NCBI GenBank assembly: GCA_025331565.1
Contig: JAFREQ010000012.1
Coordinates: forward strand, 13,010,501 to 13,074,500
From: Holacanthus passer
Taxonomy: Eukaryota > Chordata > Actinopteri > Pomacanthidae
DNA length: 64,000 nt
Direction of reading: 5' to 3'
The position numbers were made by a program, and so were the translations under genes. Shown here in pieces: positions 15,001-25,308 of this stretch. Under the pieces are notes generated by a model. It saw only the letters and a list, made by a program, of their open reading frames with translations, made no database searches and was not told the origin of the DNA. Numbering within the stretch: the first letter of the stretch is position 1; each line of letters starts with the position of its first letter.

Positions 15001-18000
15001 TGGTCCAGATTGACACATTTTAACAACAGTTGAACAGATTGCTATTATGTTTTGCACAGACATTCATGGTGCCCAGAGGCTGAAACATACAGACTTTGGT
15101 GATCCCCTGACTTTTCCTCTAGTGCTACCAGCAGGTCAGAAATATAAAGTATTTTAACATCTACTAGATGGATTGGAACAAAATCTTGTACAGACATTCA
15201 TGTTTCCCAGAGGATGTATCTAATGACTTTGTGGGTCCCTAATCTAATCATATGGGTTCACATTTGTGGTTTCGACTGAATGTCTCAGCAGCTATCGGAT
15301 GGATTGTCATGACATTTGGCACAGATATCCATGTTCCCCTCAGGATGAAATATAATGACTTTGGTGATCCATTAAATGCCCCTGACTTGGTTTCAAATGT
15401 TGAGTATTTCTCTGTATTTCTACATAAGCAACAATCAAAGTTCCATTTCAGAAAACATCCTTTCATCATAAATGATCTTATTATCTTTATTTATTTAAGT
15501 CTGACAGTCAAATCTCCTCTAATCTGCTTCATCAGGATGTGAGTGTGGTTTGATCATATTTAATTGACTGTGTTGGCAACATAAGCAACAACCACTACAA
15601 CAGTCTTTAGATTATGTTTGAAGTTCAACTCTAATTGGTAAAATATTTGACTTTGCCTTTGACTTCAGAACAATGAGGGAAAAGCACACTGACATTAGCA
15701 TTTAGCTGAAAACACCACTGTACAGCCTCACAAAGCCTCTAACAAGACTGTAGACTCTCATTCATGTTACAGAAGAGGTAGAAAAATGAATTAAGCCAGT
15801 AATTTCACATCCTCTTCTCTTCTCTCCTCTAGGCTCAGTGACGAGGTTCCTTCAGTGAGGCAGACAGCTGTGACAGTTTTAACTCAGCTCGTGCTTAAGG
15901 ATGTGCTCAAGGTCAAAGGTCAAGTCAGCGAGGTGGCTGTGCTGCTAATTGACCCTGAACCTCACATTACCAGCCTGGCCCTGAACTTTTTCAACGAGCT
16001 CGCCACCAAGGTACACACACACACACACACACAGAGAGAGAGAGAAAACTCTTAATGGAGCCTGAATAATTGGGAAGGTTTCTAACTCTGTTCTTGGTGT
16101 TATCCCTCAGGACAATGCAATCTACAACCTGCTCCCAGACATCATCAGTCGCCTGTCCGACCCAGAGAGAGGCATGACCTCAGAGGACTTCAATACCATC
16201 ATGAAGTGAGTTGATGGCTTTTCAGTATGTGCCTGGTCCCATTTGGTGCCTTCGTCCATACTGACCAGGACTCAGCAGACTCCGGACAAATCGTGACTTG
16301 TTTTAGAAGCTTTTGAGGAGAAAGTCGACGGCTTTGCTATTTTGAGAGCTTTGTTTAGATACTGAATTTTCTATGTGTGTTTTTTCAGACAGCTATTCTC
16401 CTACATCACCAAAGAAAGGCAGACTGAATCTCTGGTAGAGAAACTGTGTCAGCGCTTCAGAACTGCCAAGTGAGTACATCTACCTTCTTTTTTTCCTCAT
16501 CTTCACACCTCTGACCTGCATCTTTTTCTGTCTGTTTTTTCTTCTTCTTCTTGTTAGTGTTTCCCTGCTCATTTCTGAGTCCGTCCTGCAGTATTTCACT
16601 TATGCACGATGCAGGGGTGGACATGTGGGTAATTAGTGGGTGTTTTCAGTGTGTGAATAGAGCACGACAATTAAAGCGAGTTCACAGTTCATTTCACCTG
16701 TCACATGCTCTCTGACATCTTATTCACTCATTTTGTCATGGAAACTGTCTTCTCATATAGTTGAGGAATGTAGCTAGAACAATTGGCTTGGCCGGGTTGC
16801 CATCTGCCTCTGACTCATGCTTCATCCATACTCAAAGGAAGGACATTTTATATTACACAATGGCAAAGTGAATTTAGATATAAGAGGTTCCTGGAAAATG
16901 AGATTTGGTCCAAATGCCAGGACAAAGCCATATTTGAGTAATGAGCTCTTATGTTGAGGATCTAGAATTTCTATGCATTTCACATCGTTTCTAATTGGGT
17001 TTAAGTCCCTAATCCCTATGACTCTCATCCTACTTCTCTCGTCAGGACGGAGCGTCAGTGGTGCGACTTGGCCATGTCTCTGTCTCTGCTGTCCATGTGT
17101 GAGCGTGGTTTTAAGAGGTTGCAGGAATGCTGGGAGTGTTACAGTGACAAGCTAACTGAGCCTGGAGTCTACCAGCCTCTGCTCTCCATCACCGCCAAGC
17201 TCCGCCGAGGGGCCAAAGCCCAGTTTAAGGTGATACATACATCTCCATTTCCAAGTATTTTTTAGAAATGTAATCTTTGTGTTTACTGATGGTAATGTCT
17301 TGTGTCTCCAGGCCCAGGTGGAGGAGTTTGAAAAGCGGCTCACTGCGGTTCACACAAAGGGGCTGGAGAATGTAGAAAGTCCAGAGATGGATGAGGAGAA
17401 CCAGACACAAGGAGAATCCAGTGAGAAGACAGTCACATGTACACCTGTGTCCACCAGAGGCCGGCCCAGGACCAAGAGAGGTCAGTCCTCGTAAGATTTA
17501 CCTTCCAAGGGTCCTGTTGTCTGCAAGTATGCATCCAGAAAAAAATGTTGATTTTTGTTTCGTTATTGAAAAACATTTTGCTGTTTTTGATACAGGTCAA
17601 GCAAAGCCATCCGTTTCTAGCCGTGGCGATGACGGTTTTGTGACACCTCAGAAGTCTCGCAAGTCCAAGAAACCTGTGATCACCTTCAGCAGTGATGAAG
17701 AGGAGGATGAAGAGGGTGAGTAACAATTGAACATTCCACTTACAGTGAGAATGGCTTTTGCAAATGTAATTATTTTTATTATTGTTGTTATTATTAAAAT
17801 TTAAATGTGTCAGTTTACTCCATTAATTGCTTAGCCTGTAACATGTCAGAAAATAGTGTGAAATACCCATCACAATTCTCTAAAACCCAAAGAGAGTCAG
17901 TTTACTATCACACAACATAAGAAAAACATTTTAGAAGATGGAACAAGGGGATGCTTTTTTTGCTTGAAAATCACAAAACAGTTAATTGATTAGCAAAGTG

Positions 18001-18461
18001 GTTGTAAATTATCTTTATTTCTTTTCAAGACTAATTGTTTCAGCTGTTGGTATAAAATGTGCTTCCTTATATGCCACAAGTCAGTAATATACTTTGGATC
18101 AATACAACAAAGTTGTTGGAGTACTGAGCTGAACCACACTAGTCACCTGTGTAAGAAGATTTAGGACTTTTGTACCTCAGTTACTCTTAAAAATGAGCTG
18201 TGCGTTGTAGCAGCACTAATCCAAGATCTGAAGATGAATTTGATAGAGAACATCTTGAAATAAATAAATCAATCCACAGCTTTATGGCCTTTTTGACATG
18301 TCTTAAAGTCCAGGACAACAGCCCATGACTTCTCTTGCTTTGTCAACTTCTGATCTTGCTCTATTTTTTTTTCATCAGATGCTGTAATGGCGGAGAGTGA
18401 GACCCCTAAAGTGACGACACCCATCGCCCGCGCATCCCGACGAGCTCGCCTCAGAAACTGA
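1..18461 (+). CDS. ncapd2: Condensin I HEAT-repeat subunit NCAPD2 (CAP-D2), 3' part, 28 exons
   Basis: Non-SMC HEAT-repeat subunit of condensin I, which binds chromatin and helps compact mitotic chromosomes. The gene enters the window already open (partial codon, then CKLTETLESDSYRQ). Exons: 1-68, 552-697, 1211-1338, 1527-1650, 1769-1916, 3216-3413, 3496-3630, 3716-3803, 4858-5065, 5195-5313, 6330-6530, 6615-6789, 7162-7246, 7474-7610, 9587-9719, 9827-9902, 10050-10264, 10369-10529, 12404-12515, 12657-12780, 13425-13580, 15833-16010, 16111-16205, 16389-16469, 17046-17229, 17312-17480, 17596-17715, 18379-18461. About 1281 codons are visible; human NCAPD2 has about 1400. Diagnostic blocks: KQEMLVQYL, DASLGTIQCLEEI, EEELGLIGASAEDTEAELIR and VKGQVSEVAVLLIDPEPHI (Cnd1 core). 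The tail is acidic, with SSDEEEDEE and TP sites before RASRRARLRN. Every junction keeps phase except one frameshift inside exon 17 (separate entry). Identification is certain; individual splice sites are by eye. Confidence 0.95.
225..476 (+). repeat. Dispersed repeat in ncapd2 intron 1 (divergent copy A)
   Basis: Two blocks match the better copies at 2695-3026 and 3869-4219: CACTGCTGTAAGGGCC near 260-275 and CTTTGGTAATCTGAGGGCA near 455-473. The middle, including a TG-rich stretch, has diverged. The family was not recognised; it may be a SINE or MITE remnant. Confidence 0.6.
2695..3026 (+). repeat. Dispersed repeat in ncapd2 intron 5 (copy B)
   Basis: About 330 bases nearly collinear with 3869-4219. 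Shared landmarks are GATGAGACCAAGGCGAATA, TGAATGAGAGTTGGGTTC, GCTGTAAGGGCCTGCCTACA, a TG microsatellite, TTCACCCAGCTCTCTTTG and TTTGGTAATCTGAGGGC. It has no coding capacity. The ends look abrupt but no clear target duplication was found. Confidence 0.85.
3869..4219 (+). repeat. Dispersed repeat in ncapd2 intron 8 (copy C)
   Basis: Same orientation and layout as copy B at 2695-3026, about 1.2 kb away, separated by two intact exons and part of the adjoining introns. The internal TG tract has expanded differently. Two independent insertions fit better than a tandem duplication, because the exons between them are not duplicated. Confidence 0.85.
8425..8895 (+). repeat. Likely dispersed repeat in ncapd2 intron 14
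   Basis: Intron 14 (7611-9586) holds a segment starting TTAGGGGTGGACAGTATGGC followed by ATAATATCAGGATATTTCAG. It resembles a common teleost interspersed repeat as remembered (GGGGTGGGCGATATGGCC with ATATCACGATATTT). It ends around ACAATATACATTT...CTATACCGATAATG. It has no sustained reading frame. The rest of this 2-kb intron shows nothing recognisable. Confidence 0.5.
10050..10264 (+). other. ncapd2: ncapd2 exon 17 with an apparent 1-base frameshift
   Basis: Read in phase from exon 16 this exon starts GVVMEDPYWQF, aligning with human GFVHPDPLWIPF. It then loses the frame at the four-T run 10079-10082 and soon meets a stop. Reading one frame over from there gives MEQAVRLIYFLAESPDQLC, aligning with human KEVAVTLIYQLAEGPEVIC, and this second frame runs correctly into exon 18 (VNCVCLAQLLAL). 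The expected protein therefore needs one more base near 10079-10082. Phase is intact in all other visible exons. An assembly or sequencing error in a homopolymer is the simplest reading, because condensin is essential; a real null allele is the alternative. Confidence 0.85.
11330..11575 (-). repeat. Dispersed teleost repeat (GTTGCAGCTCT family), ncapd2 intron 18
   Basis: Contains the family signature ACAGAAAATTAATCAGCTGC, then TGAGGATTTGCTG and TGTCACCTTGGGCTCTGG. The same blocks occur at 13060-13330 and 41870-42130, and in reverse at 17838-18045 and 42650-42937. I recognise it as a very common teleost interspersed element but cannot assign its class. Confidence 0.65.
13060..13330 (-). repeat. 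Dispersed teleost repeat (same family), ncapd2 intron 20
   Basis: Blocks AGTTGATTAATCAATTGA, AAAATGCCAAACATTTGCTGG, CTGACATTTAATGGGCAAAA and an ACTTTGGGTCATC segment match the 11330-11575 element in the same orientation. No coding capacity. Confidence 0.6.
14990..15400 (+). repeat. Degenerate dispersed repeat with internal repetition, ncapd2 intron 21
   Basis: Three related motifs recur: GATGGATTG..TGACATTTGGCACAGA, ACATTCATGTTTCCCAGAGGATG, and GACTTTGGTGATCCCCTGACTTTTCCTCTAG. The same phrase set occurs at 58380-58655. It is a familiar teleost interspersed sequence, present here as about three overlapping partial copies. Confidence 0.65.
16013..16031. repeat. CA microsatellite next to an ncapd2 splice donor
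   Basis: The exon 22 donor GT at 16011 opens directly into an ACACAC run and then GAGAGA. The dinucleotide tract is therefore within the donor context. Confidence 0.8.
17838..18045 (+). repeat. Dispersed teleost repeat (GTTGCAGCTCT family), ncapd2 intron 27
   Basis: Opposite orientation to the copies at 11330 and 13060. Landmarks are TGTCAGAAAATAGTGTGAAA, CCATCACAATTCTC, TTTTTGCTTGAAAATCAC and TTAATTGATTAGCAAAGTGG. It is truncated before the family end. Confidence 0.6.
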
Positions 18462-18655
18462 TCCCACTGAGACGATGAGCTCGCCTTGTTTTGTCTCTTT
18501 TCTGTGTTTCCTTTTAATCTTTTATCTGAAATGATGCATTTCATTTTTAAATATTTTTTACTTTTTAACCTTTTTGTATATTTTTTTCAAAGATATTGGA
18601 ACCAAACTAAAGTAGTATGATGAAGTATCTAATGACATAGACTTAACATGTCTTT

Positions 18656-18661
18656 AATAAA
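18656..18661 (+). terminator. ncapd2: ncapd2 poly(A) signal
   Basis: A canonical AATAAA lies 195 bases after the ncapd2 stop codon, following an AT-rich 3' UTR. It is the first such hexamer after the stop. Confidence 0.75.
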
Positions 18662-20330
18662 CCCGGTTCTGGTTTTGATAAAGGACTCTATGGCTGTCTG
18701 TCTCTGTTTGAGCTGCGTCACTCACCGTCCTCTGCACGCTGAAAAAACCCTCCAGAGGCCGACAGTAACAAATGTGTGAAGGGTTGGGTGTCCGCTGGGT
18801 TATGTCAAGTAAATTTATACCATCATTACAAGTAGCTTTGAATGTCTGCTTGTATTATGTGTTTGGACAGCGGTGTTTAATGGGTTGTCACAGCTTGCCC
18901 AGACAGTATTACTACCCCACATGCTTCTCTACTTCATTTTCCTCAATTTTCTTTTCATACTGCATGTGCTGTCAACAGATTTCAGTCTTTATCGGATGAG
19001 AAACACTTTCGCTCAGTTCCTCACCAGTGTGGCTGCATGTTGTTTATTTACAATCATGTTTTTTTTTTTCCTCTTGTTCTGTCTGACACGTTTTCTGTTG
19101 CCTAGTTGGCCGCCTCTGTTCTCCTGTAATCAATCTCTTTTGTAGGTCTCCCTCCGCTCTCTGCCTCCCTCCCATCCTCCTCCTACTCTCCGTTGCCTAC
19201 TTTTCCTCTTACAGCTCTCCTCTCTTCACTGACATCTCATGCACGGTAGTTTAACCCCCCTCCCTCCCCTCCCCTCCCCTCATCGCTAATCTTTCTCCTT
19301 TTCGCCTACTCCTTCTCCCACACGTTGTCCTCTCCGAAAAGATGAGAGGGGTGCATTTCTGTATGTGTGATTGATATGTTATGTAAAGACACTTGCCAAC
19401 AACAGCCTAACAGTGTGATTGCAGCAGCACTTGGGTTTTTATCTGTGGACAAATTTGAGTTAAATATATTCAGTGGGTGCTAAGTGTGCAAACATGAGTA
19501 AATTTGCCCTGTTTATAACTTTATTTATGCTGCACAAGGATGAATTCTGCTTTTTAGTGCTATGAAACATGTTTCGTTCAAAGAAGCTGCCTTAATTCTT
19601 AAAAGGAAATATTCCCTGATTGCATGCCCGGTGTCTGATGTACATTTGTAATTGCTGGGGTTTATTTACTTGAAATAATCAGAGGCTGTTGAACTTTGAG
19701 GTCGGTGTGTTGGATGGTGCAGCTCCCGCTAGTGTTGTAATTTGGCGGCAGGGGGTACAGGGAGCAGATGGCACTGACAGACTGTAACTTACCCAACAGA
19801 GAGGGGAGGTCAGTGCATGCTGGGAAAGACCACGGAGACAAAGGGGAGAGAGGGAGGCTAATATGCACTAGGAGCATTGTTACCACATGGGAAATGCATA
19901 ATTCAGATTAAGTCGTGACACAAACCACGTGAATCTTTGCAGCTAGTTCACTTCATAACTCAGTGGTGTCACTGATACTGTTGCCCTCTGACCTTGCTTT
20001 GTGTGGCACGGTGGCATCAGTATGGCTCACAGAGCACACAGTCACCTTGGCAATGACAATCACTCTCTGAGGCTATGACATCACTCCAAAGAAAGAGGAG
20101 ATCAGGAGGAGGAAGATGGGGTGGGTTGGAGGTGTCAGGGTGGGGGGGGTGGGGGTGTCATCTCTGGCTCTACAAAACCTCTGCAGCATCCCAGCTGATG
20201 CCCCAACATTCAGCTCCTGCCAAGAGGACAGACGCAAGAGGAAGAAAATCATCCTTTTCAATTCCATCACGGAGCGAGGAGTAGGAGGAGTCAGCTGAGT
20301 GAGATAGTGATGCTCCCAGCAGGTGCCAAC
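18662..20330. other. Intergenic, ncapd2 to natriuretic peptide gene
   Basis: No gene is seen. From 19141 to 19330 the top strand is strongly pyrimidine-rich. It includes a C-run block at 19255-19281 whose complement has four or more G tracts (potential G-quadruplex). A G-rich block lies at 20116-20158 on the top strand. The region is otherwise unremarkable, with short T runs. Confidence 0.6.
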
Positions 20331-20339
20331 AAGTGAGAG

Positions 20340-20427
20340 GTAGAACGAGAGACCGAGAACGAGGGAGATGGAGAAGAGCCTGTGAGAGCAGAAGACACCC
20401 AGAGCTCTGAGAGAAAACCAACAACAG
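20340..20427 (+). other. nppc: Probable non-coding first exon of the natriuretic peptide gene
   Basis: A purine-rich segment (AGAGGTAGAACGAGAGACC) ends in ACAACAG followed by a good donor GTGAGC at 20428. The next exon begins at 21129 after TGTTTGCAG and carries the start codon. The 5' limit is a guess because no TATA box is clear. A CRE-like TGACATCA sits at 20078-20085. Confidence 0.4.
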
Positions 20428-21184
20428 GTGAGCGCACTTACATGTTCTTTGAAATGATCCGATTCATGTATATCTTTTTATTTTATAGTTTTTTTCCACA
20501 GCAATAATTACTTCCAAAGAATCACAATGAATGGAGCTGCAGATGTTTTTTTAGAGCAAACTATGGATTTATTAGAAAATGCATTTCCACTATTCTTACT
20601 GCCTTAAAACCTAAAAGCAACTTTAGGTTTAATTATAAAGTAAGTAAATCAAAACTTTGTGTCAAAGTATCATTTCACTTTATCTTTTTAAAAAAAATGA
20701 AAAATTTGCAATTTTATATAAAATATTATATAATAATTAGAAATACATTTATAATCATTCTGTTTGGCTGTTTTAATCTAGATTTAAAAGCCTAACGGGG
20801 ACGAGGCTTACAAATAAGTTCCGACTAGATGCCCTAAATACATCTGTTGCATCACTTATCTGTATGTAACAATGTTTGTCTGTATGGTCCCTGTTAATAT
20901 ACATATGAATAAACAATATTTGAAAAGACATAGATTGAGGATTGGTTACACAGTGTCTGTAAAGATATTAAAACTGACTATTAGAACTATGAATTTATGT
21001 CATTAAGACAATCATATCATTCTTTATCAAAGAAACTATTATTCTACATGTGTGTCTATATTTTATTGTTTTTGCATAAGTGCTTTTCATTTGTCCACAT
21101 AATTGTATCTGTATTTCGCTGTTTGCAGCCAGTGTATTTTCAGTCCTCCTGCTCCAGTTTTTCCTGTCCGTCATCTCTGCTGCC

Positions 21185-21804
21185 ATGCTGTGTCCTGTGC
21201 TGCTTTGTGCCGCTCTGCTCCTCCTGACGCCCCTGGAGATCACGGAGGCTCGCGCGCTGCACCCTTCTCCTGATGCTGTGCAGGTACAGGGGGGATGGAG
21301 GGAGGAAGGGGGAAGGATAGACAGGGAAGGAAAGAGTGGATTGAGGAGGATTCAGAGTGGATGAAGGATGTAAGAGAATAGTCCAAAAGGAGGAGAGGGA
21401 GAGCAGCAAAGAATAAGAGGAGACGTAATGAAATGTATCAGTGATTGAATTATTTTCCCTCGTACACTCCCTGACAATTAAATTTAATCTTCTTCCCCCT
21501 CCTGCAGTTTATGGAGCAGTTTCTGGAGCGCTACAATGACCTTTTGACCCTGGACGACCTGGAGAACCTGTTGAACAGCCAACCAGAGGAGCAGTCCACC
21601 TTCTCCTCCGGGGTCAAAGCGGCCGAGTACCCCAAATGGGCCGACGCGCAAACGCAGGCTGAGACCCCCTGGCTGCGCCTGCTGAAGGGGGCTCTGGCCA
21701 ATCAGAAGCGAGCAGAGCCGGACCGGTCTCGGAGGGGATGGAACCGAGGATGCTTTGGGCTGAAACTGGATCGGATCGGGTCCATGAGCGGACTGGGCTG
21801 TTAG
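21185..21804 (+). CDS. nppc: C-type natriuretic peptide precursor
   Basis: Encodes a 131-residue prepro-hormone in two coding exons, 21185-21283 and 21508-21804. The product is a secreted ring peptide that acts through guanylate cyclase-B type receptors. Residues 1 to about 22 form a signal peptide (MLCPVLLCAALLLLTP). The propeptide includes YNDLLTLDDLENLL. A dibasic RR at 108-109 precedes the mature 22-mer, residues 110-131. Its ring GCFGLKLDRIGSMSGLGC has Cys115 and Cys131 and ends at the second Cys with no tail extension, the hallmark of CNP rather than ANP/BNP/VNP. The N-terminal GWNR matches teleost CNP-1 type peptides as remembered, but assignment among the fish CNP paralogues is not proven here. 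The next in-frame codon after Cys131 is the stop. Confidence 0.93.
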
Positions 21805-21813
21805 TGGAGAGAA

Positions 21814-21819
21814 AATAAA
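21814..21819 (+). terminator. nppc: Natriuretic peptide gene poly(A) signal
   Basis: AATAAA lies only 10 bases after the stop codon. A second one at 22292-22297 gives a longer 3' UTR of about 500 bases, so alternative polyadenylation is possible. Confidence 0.6.
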
Positions 21820-23279
21820 GACTGATGACATCCTTCTTAGAGTGTAATGAGGGAAAAACACACATGCAAAGGTGCTGAGATGCAGTGAGGGATGTTTACA
21901 TGTGTGTACACTACATGTAGTATGGTGTAAACTTGCAGCATTGCTAATGTGGTTTAATCAGCGTAGGTACCATACATCAGACGCTTCACACTATTGTGGC
22001 TGTTTTAACAGAGCAGCAGCTGTAGTTTATTCCATGTGTAAGTATTGAATATTAGAACATGTGTGCTGTGTTTAATTCAAATGATCATATTTGATTGTTG
22101 GGCTTGTTTTTTAAGTAAATTGGCACTTTATGTGTTTCTAGCTTTGTCTGCGTACAGTAAATGTAAGTGTTTAGACATTTTGTGGCCAGAGGGATCGTGT
22201 GTAAAACCAGGTGAAATGGACGTGGACATCCAAACATGATGGCATCTGTAATTCCTGCTGTTTGTTTTTATGTTTACTTATGATTTGCATGAATAAATGG
22301 ATTTGACATTTGCCATGTTCTGTTTTTTTTCCAATGTCCACTTCTGTCCCACATGTCAATCTCAGTTTGTCAACTCTCTATTGTCATGTGTCATCTCAGT
22401 TTGCCCTTCAAAGTGGAGCTTCAAATTCTTCTGACAGTTTTTTTTTTAATTCTTAATGCTTTATAAAATCTTCCTCCAGCAAAAATAGTTGTTGGAGGAA
22501 GTCACATTTCTTCCCACATGATTCTGGAGTACTGGTACTGATAACTGAATGTATGAAGACTCTCTGTTGCATCCAAAACTGATTTTGTTCTGCCATTACA
22601 GCCAAGTTCCCAGGGCGAGAATATTAGAGCGTTAAATGCAGGGAAGTGGAGATAAATATATTGCCATATATGACAGATAATCTCATATTATTGTCCACAT
22701 GATATTTATAAAATATGTATATATTTATGATGCAATTCACTTGGCAGTCTTTGTACAAGCAATGTGCCCAGTTTAAGAACAAGACCTGGAGGCAATGTGC
22801 TAAGATCCAAAAAAAAGACTCTCTCCTCAAGATACATTTAGCAAGATTTCAATCATATCACATGATCGTCAGCTGATAGTTTGTCACAGAGTTGTAGATA
22901 ATCAAAAACAAATTCTTTAAATCCCATGAACAACTTATGCTAAAATGATTTCACAACAACATTTAAATTGATTGATTGATTGGTGCATGGAGGTACCTGA
23001 CATCACCTTGTCCTGACTGACCCGCCCACTTTAAACCAGATGATCTCAGAAGAAATCTGTACTGTGAGGAAAAACAAATCTGCTTTAACTTCATAAAAAG
23101 TTGTGTGTTCATGCAGAACCTCTGTGCTCATAATATGAAGCTGATTGAGAAAATACACTTTCTGGGGCCTTTAAGGACAACTTCCTGTGTAGGGTGGTAA
23201 ACAGCAGTTTACTGTCTCACCTCAAAGTAATATTTAGTAAGTCTTCTGGAGCTTTTGGTCACACCTCATGATCTTAATC

Positions 23280-23717
23280 CAGAGCCGGCCCAAGGCATAA
23301 GCGAACTAAGCGCCTGCTTACGGCCCCCCCTGTAATTTAATGGCTTTATAGGTCCTTCTTTTTTAAGTCATTGTTTTTCTTTAGTCACTTCCTCAGCAAC
23401 TTCCATCACAACATCGTCTACACAGTATGGATCATCACCAGCTCTGCCAGTGGACCCAGCTGAGTGGCCCTCTGTACTGTACTCAATTCTGTCTGTTGCC
23501 TGTATTATTGCATTGGTATTTATGTAATTAACTGGGCCACCCCCTTAAATGTGTAAAGATGTTAGGCTGACAAAAGGATAATGTAAACAACACTGCCAGA
23601 GCCACAATGGGGTTATAATAGGTGTGTGAATGATCAACAATTAATATTATTGGCAGAAATAGAGAGCCCCAAAATCAAATTTTGCTTAGGGCCCAATGGA
23701 GGCTTGGGCCAGCTCTG
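23280..23717. mobile_element. Non-autonomous hAT-type DNA transposon (MITE), 438 bp
   Basis: The left end CAGAGCCGGCCCAAGGC and right end GGCTTGGGCCAGCTCTG form terminal inverted repeats. Perfect 8-bp direct copies TCTTAATC flank it at 23272-23279 and 23718-23725. An 8-bp target duplication with CAG ends is characteristic of hAT transposons. No transposase frame is present, so it would have moved in trans. The perfect duplication suggests a fairly recent insertion. Confidence 0.85.
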
Positions 23718-24355
23718 TCTTAATCAGCAGTAGGTTTCAGAAAAAAACTGAATCTACAATTACATATCAACTGAGCAGACTATGTGCAGATGAAGATCAT
23801 GAGTGAAAGCGCCAAACAGCTTCAAATGGACCTTGAGGTGAGTCAACTGCTGATGAACTCCAGGTGTTTTAGTGAGCAAATCTGTCAGCAGCTGTGACGT
23901 TTATAAAATATAAACTGAGCTGAAAACAGTTATTCAGATATTCTAAATATTAAATATTATATTATATTATTACTCAGACTCAACTCATTGGTGAGGAAGT
24001 GAAAACTCTCAATAATATGAGCAGGAATAACAGGGATCCCATTTGTATTCTCATATTTTTTTTAATTTTTTTGACACCCAACAACAATTAAATTATATCA
24101 CTTATTAATTCAACATTTGTTTTAGTTGAATTTTGAAATTTTCCATTGCACCACTAGATGGCAGCCTCGCTCCATCATGAGATTATTTGTTCCTCACCAC
24201 ACAGAGTTGTTCTCTGGACTTTGTATTGGGCTCATGTGCAGGAAACCAGTTGCATAAATCTAGTTAAAGGCACATATGCACTTGACTGTGCACAAATCAC
24301 CAAACTGTAATCCATTTTTTTTGTTGTTTTTTTTCTGATAAAGGAAACTAAACCA

Positions 24356-24415
24356 TAAGATAAGATAAGATATTCCTTTATTAGTCCCACAACGGGGAAA
24401 TTTACAAACATTACT
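24356..24415 (-). repeat. LINE-like 3' tail with (GATAA)n
   Basis: ATAAGATAAGATAAGATA is followed by CCTTTATTAGTCCCACAACG and GGGGAAATTTAC. Read on the bottom strand this is a GAATTTCCCC...GGGACTAATAAAGG...(TTATC)n end. It is shared with 63435-63503 and is typical of truncated teleost non-LTR retroelements. Confidence 0.6.
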
Positions 24416-25114
24416 TATATCTTGAGAAATAACACTAATTTAAAAAAGCGCTGCTGTAATTTTGTTAAAAAGATGTCATGAGTAATGATGTTGTAATCTT
24501 ACAGTGACCTTTCCACTGAACTAAAATAATACTTCCATCAGATATTGTATCCATGGCTGCTCACTTTCCTCCCTGCAGCGGTCGGGGAGTTTGGCTGTTG
24601 TAACATAGAAAGAACATGTGATCCGTATGAGGCAGCATTTACAGTACTGAGAATACAACATGGACCGAGTGTTGACTAACCAGCCAGCATCTAATCTTAG
24701 CCTGACCTTTACTTCCCCTCTTTGACCTTAAGCTGTAAAGCAGAGGCCAAGGCTGGCATGCACTCGTCAGCTGTGCCTGGACCACTGGACCGCAGCCATG
24801 AAACACGCCAGCACCGTCCGGTTTTGGGTCAGAGCTGCATGTCTGCAAGCCTCCTGCAAAATAGGTTTGAAATACAAGTTACTGCATGTCATGGTACATG
24901 TAACGTAGTGCACCTTCATGGTCGGCTGTGGTGACAAGATGCCGTGGGTAAGGTTTCAATTCACTGTCAGGGCGGCTGCTGAGGCCCAGTGTGCAGCCAG
25001 GGGGACATTTCCAGCAGGATTCAACTTGAACTGCCTTCAAATTCTTAATATTCTGATTTAGTATGTCATATTATTCTCTGCAGTGTTTTCTTTTCAAATG
25101 CAAACACTGTGGCT

Positions 25115-25308
25115 TGGCGGCTATGGCTCAGAAGGTAGAGAGAGTTGTCCACCAATTGGAAGGTTGGTGGTTCAATGGCCCCTGGAGTCTATGTGTCGAA
25201 GTGTCCTTGGGCAAGATACTGAACCCCAAAATTGCCCCGATGGCTGTTCCATCAGTATGTGAATGTATGTCGCTTTAGATAAAAGCATCCGCTAAATGAA
25301 GTTGTAGA
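25115..25308 (+). mobile_element. tRNA-derived SINE
   Basis: The head has a pol III A-box-like TGGCTCAGAAGGTAGAG (25124-25140) and a B-box-like GGTTCAATGG (25169-25178), spaced as in a tRNA. A non-tRNA body follows (GTGTCCTTGGGCAAGATACTG, CGATGGCTGTTCCATC, TAAAAGCATCCGCTAAATGA). It is too degenerate to fold as a working tRNA and lacks a usable anticodon arm. Confidence 0.7.

Noticed and set aside
17391..17643. Alternative frames over the ncapd2 C-terminal exons
   Set aside because: The frame giving KPVITFSSDEEED matches NCAPD2; the others are shadows.
25115..25308. tRNA gene
   Set aside because: It has A- and B-box-like motifs but no proper cloverleaf or anticodon arm, and a non-tRNA body follows, so it was called a SINE.
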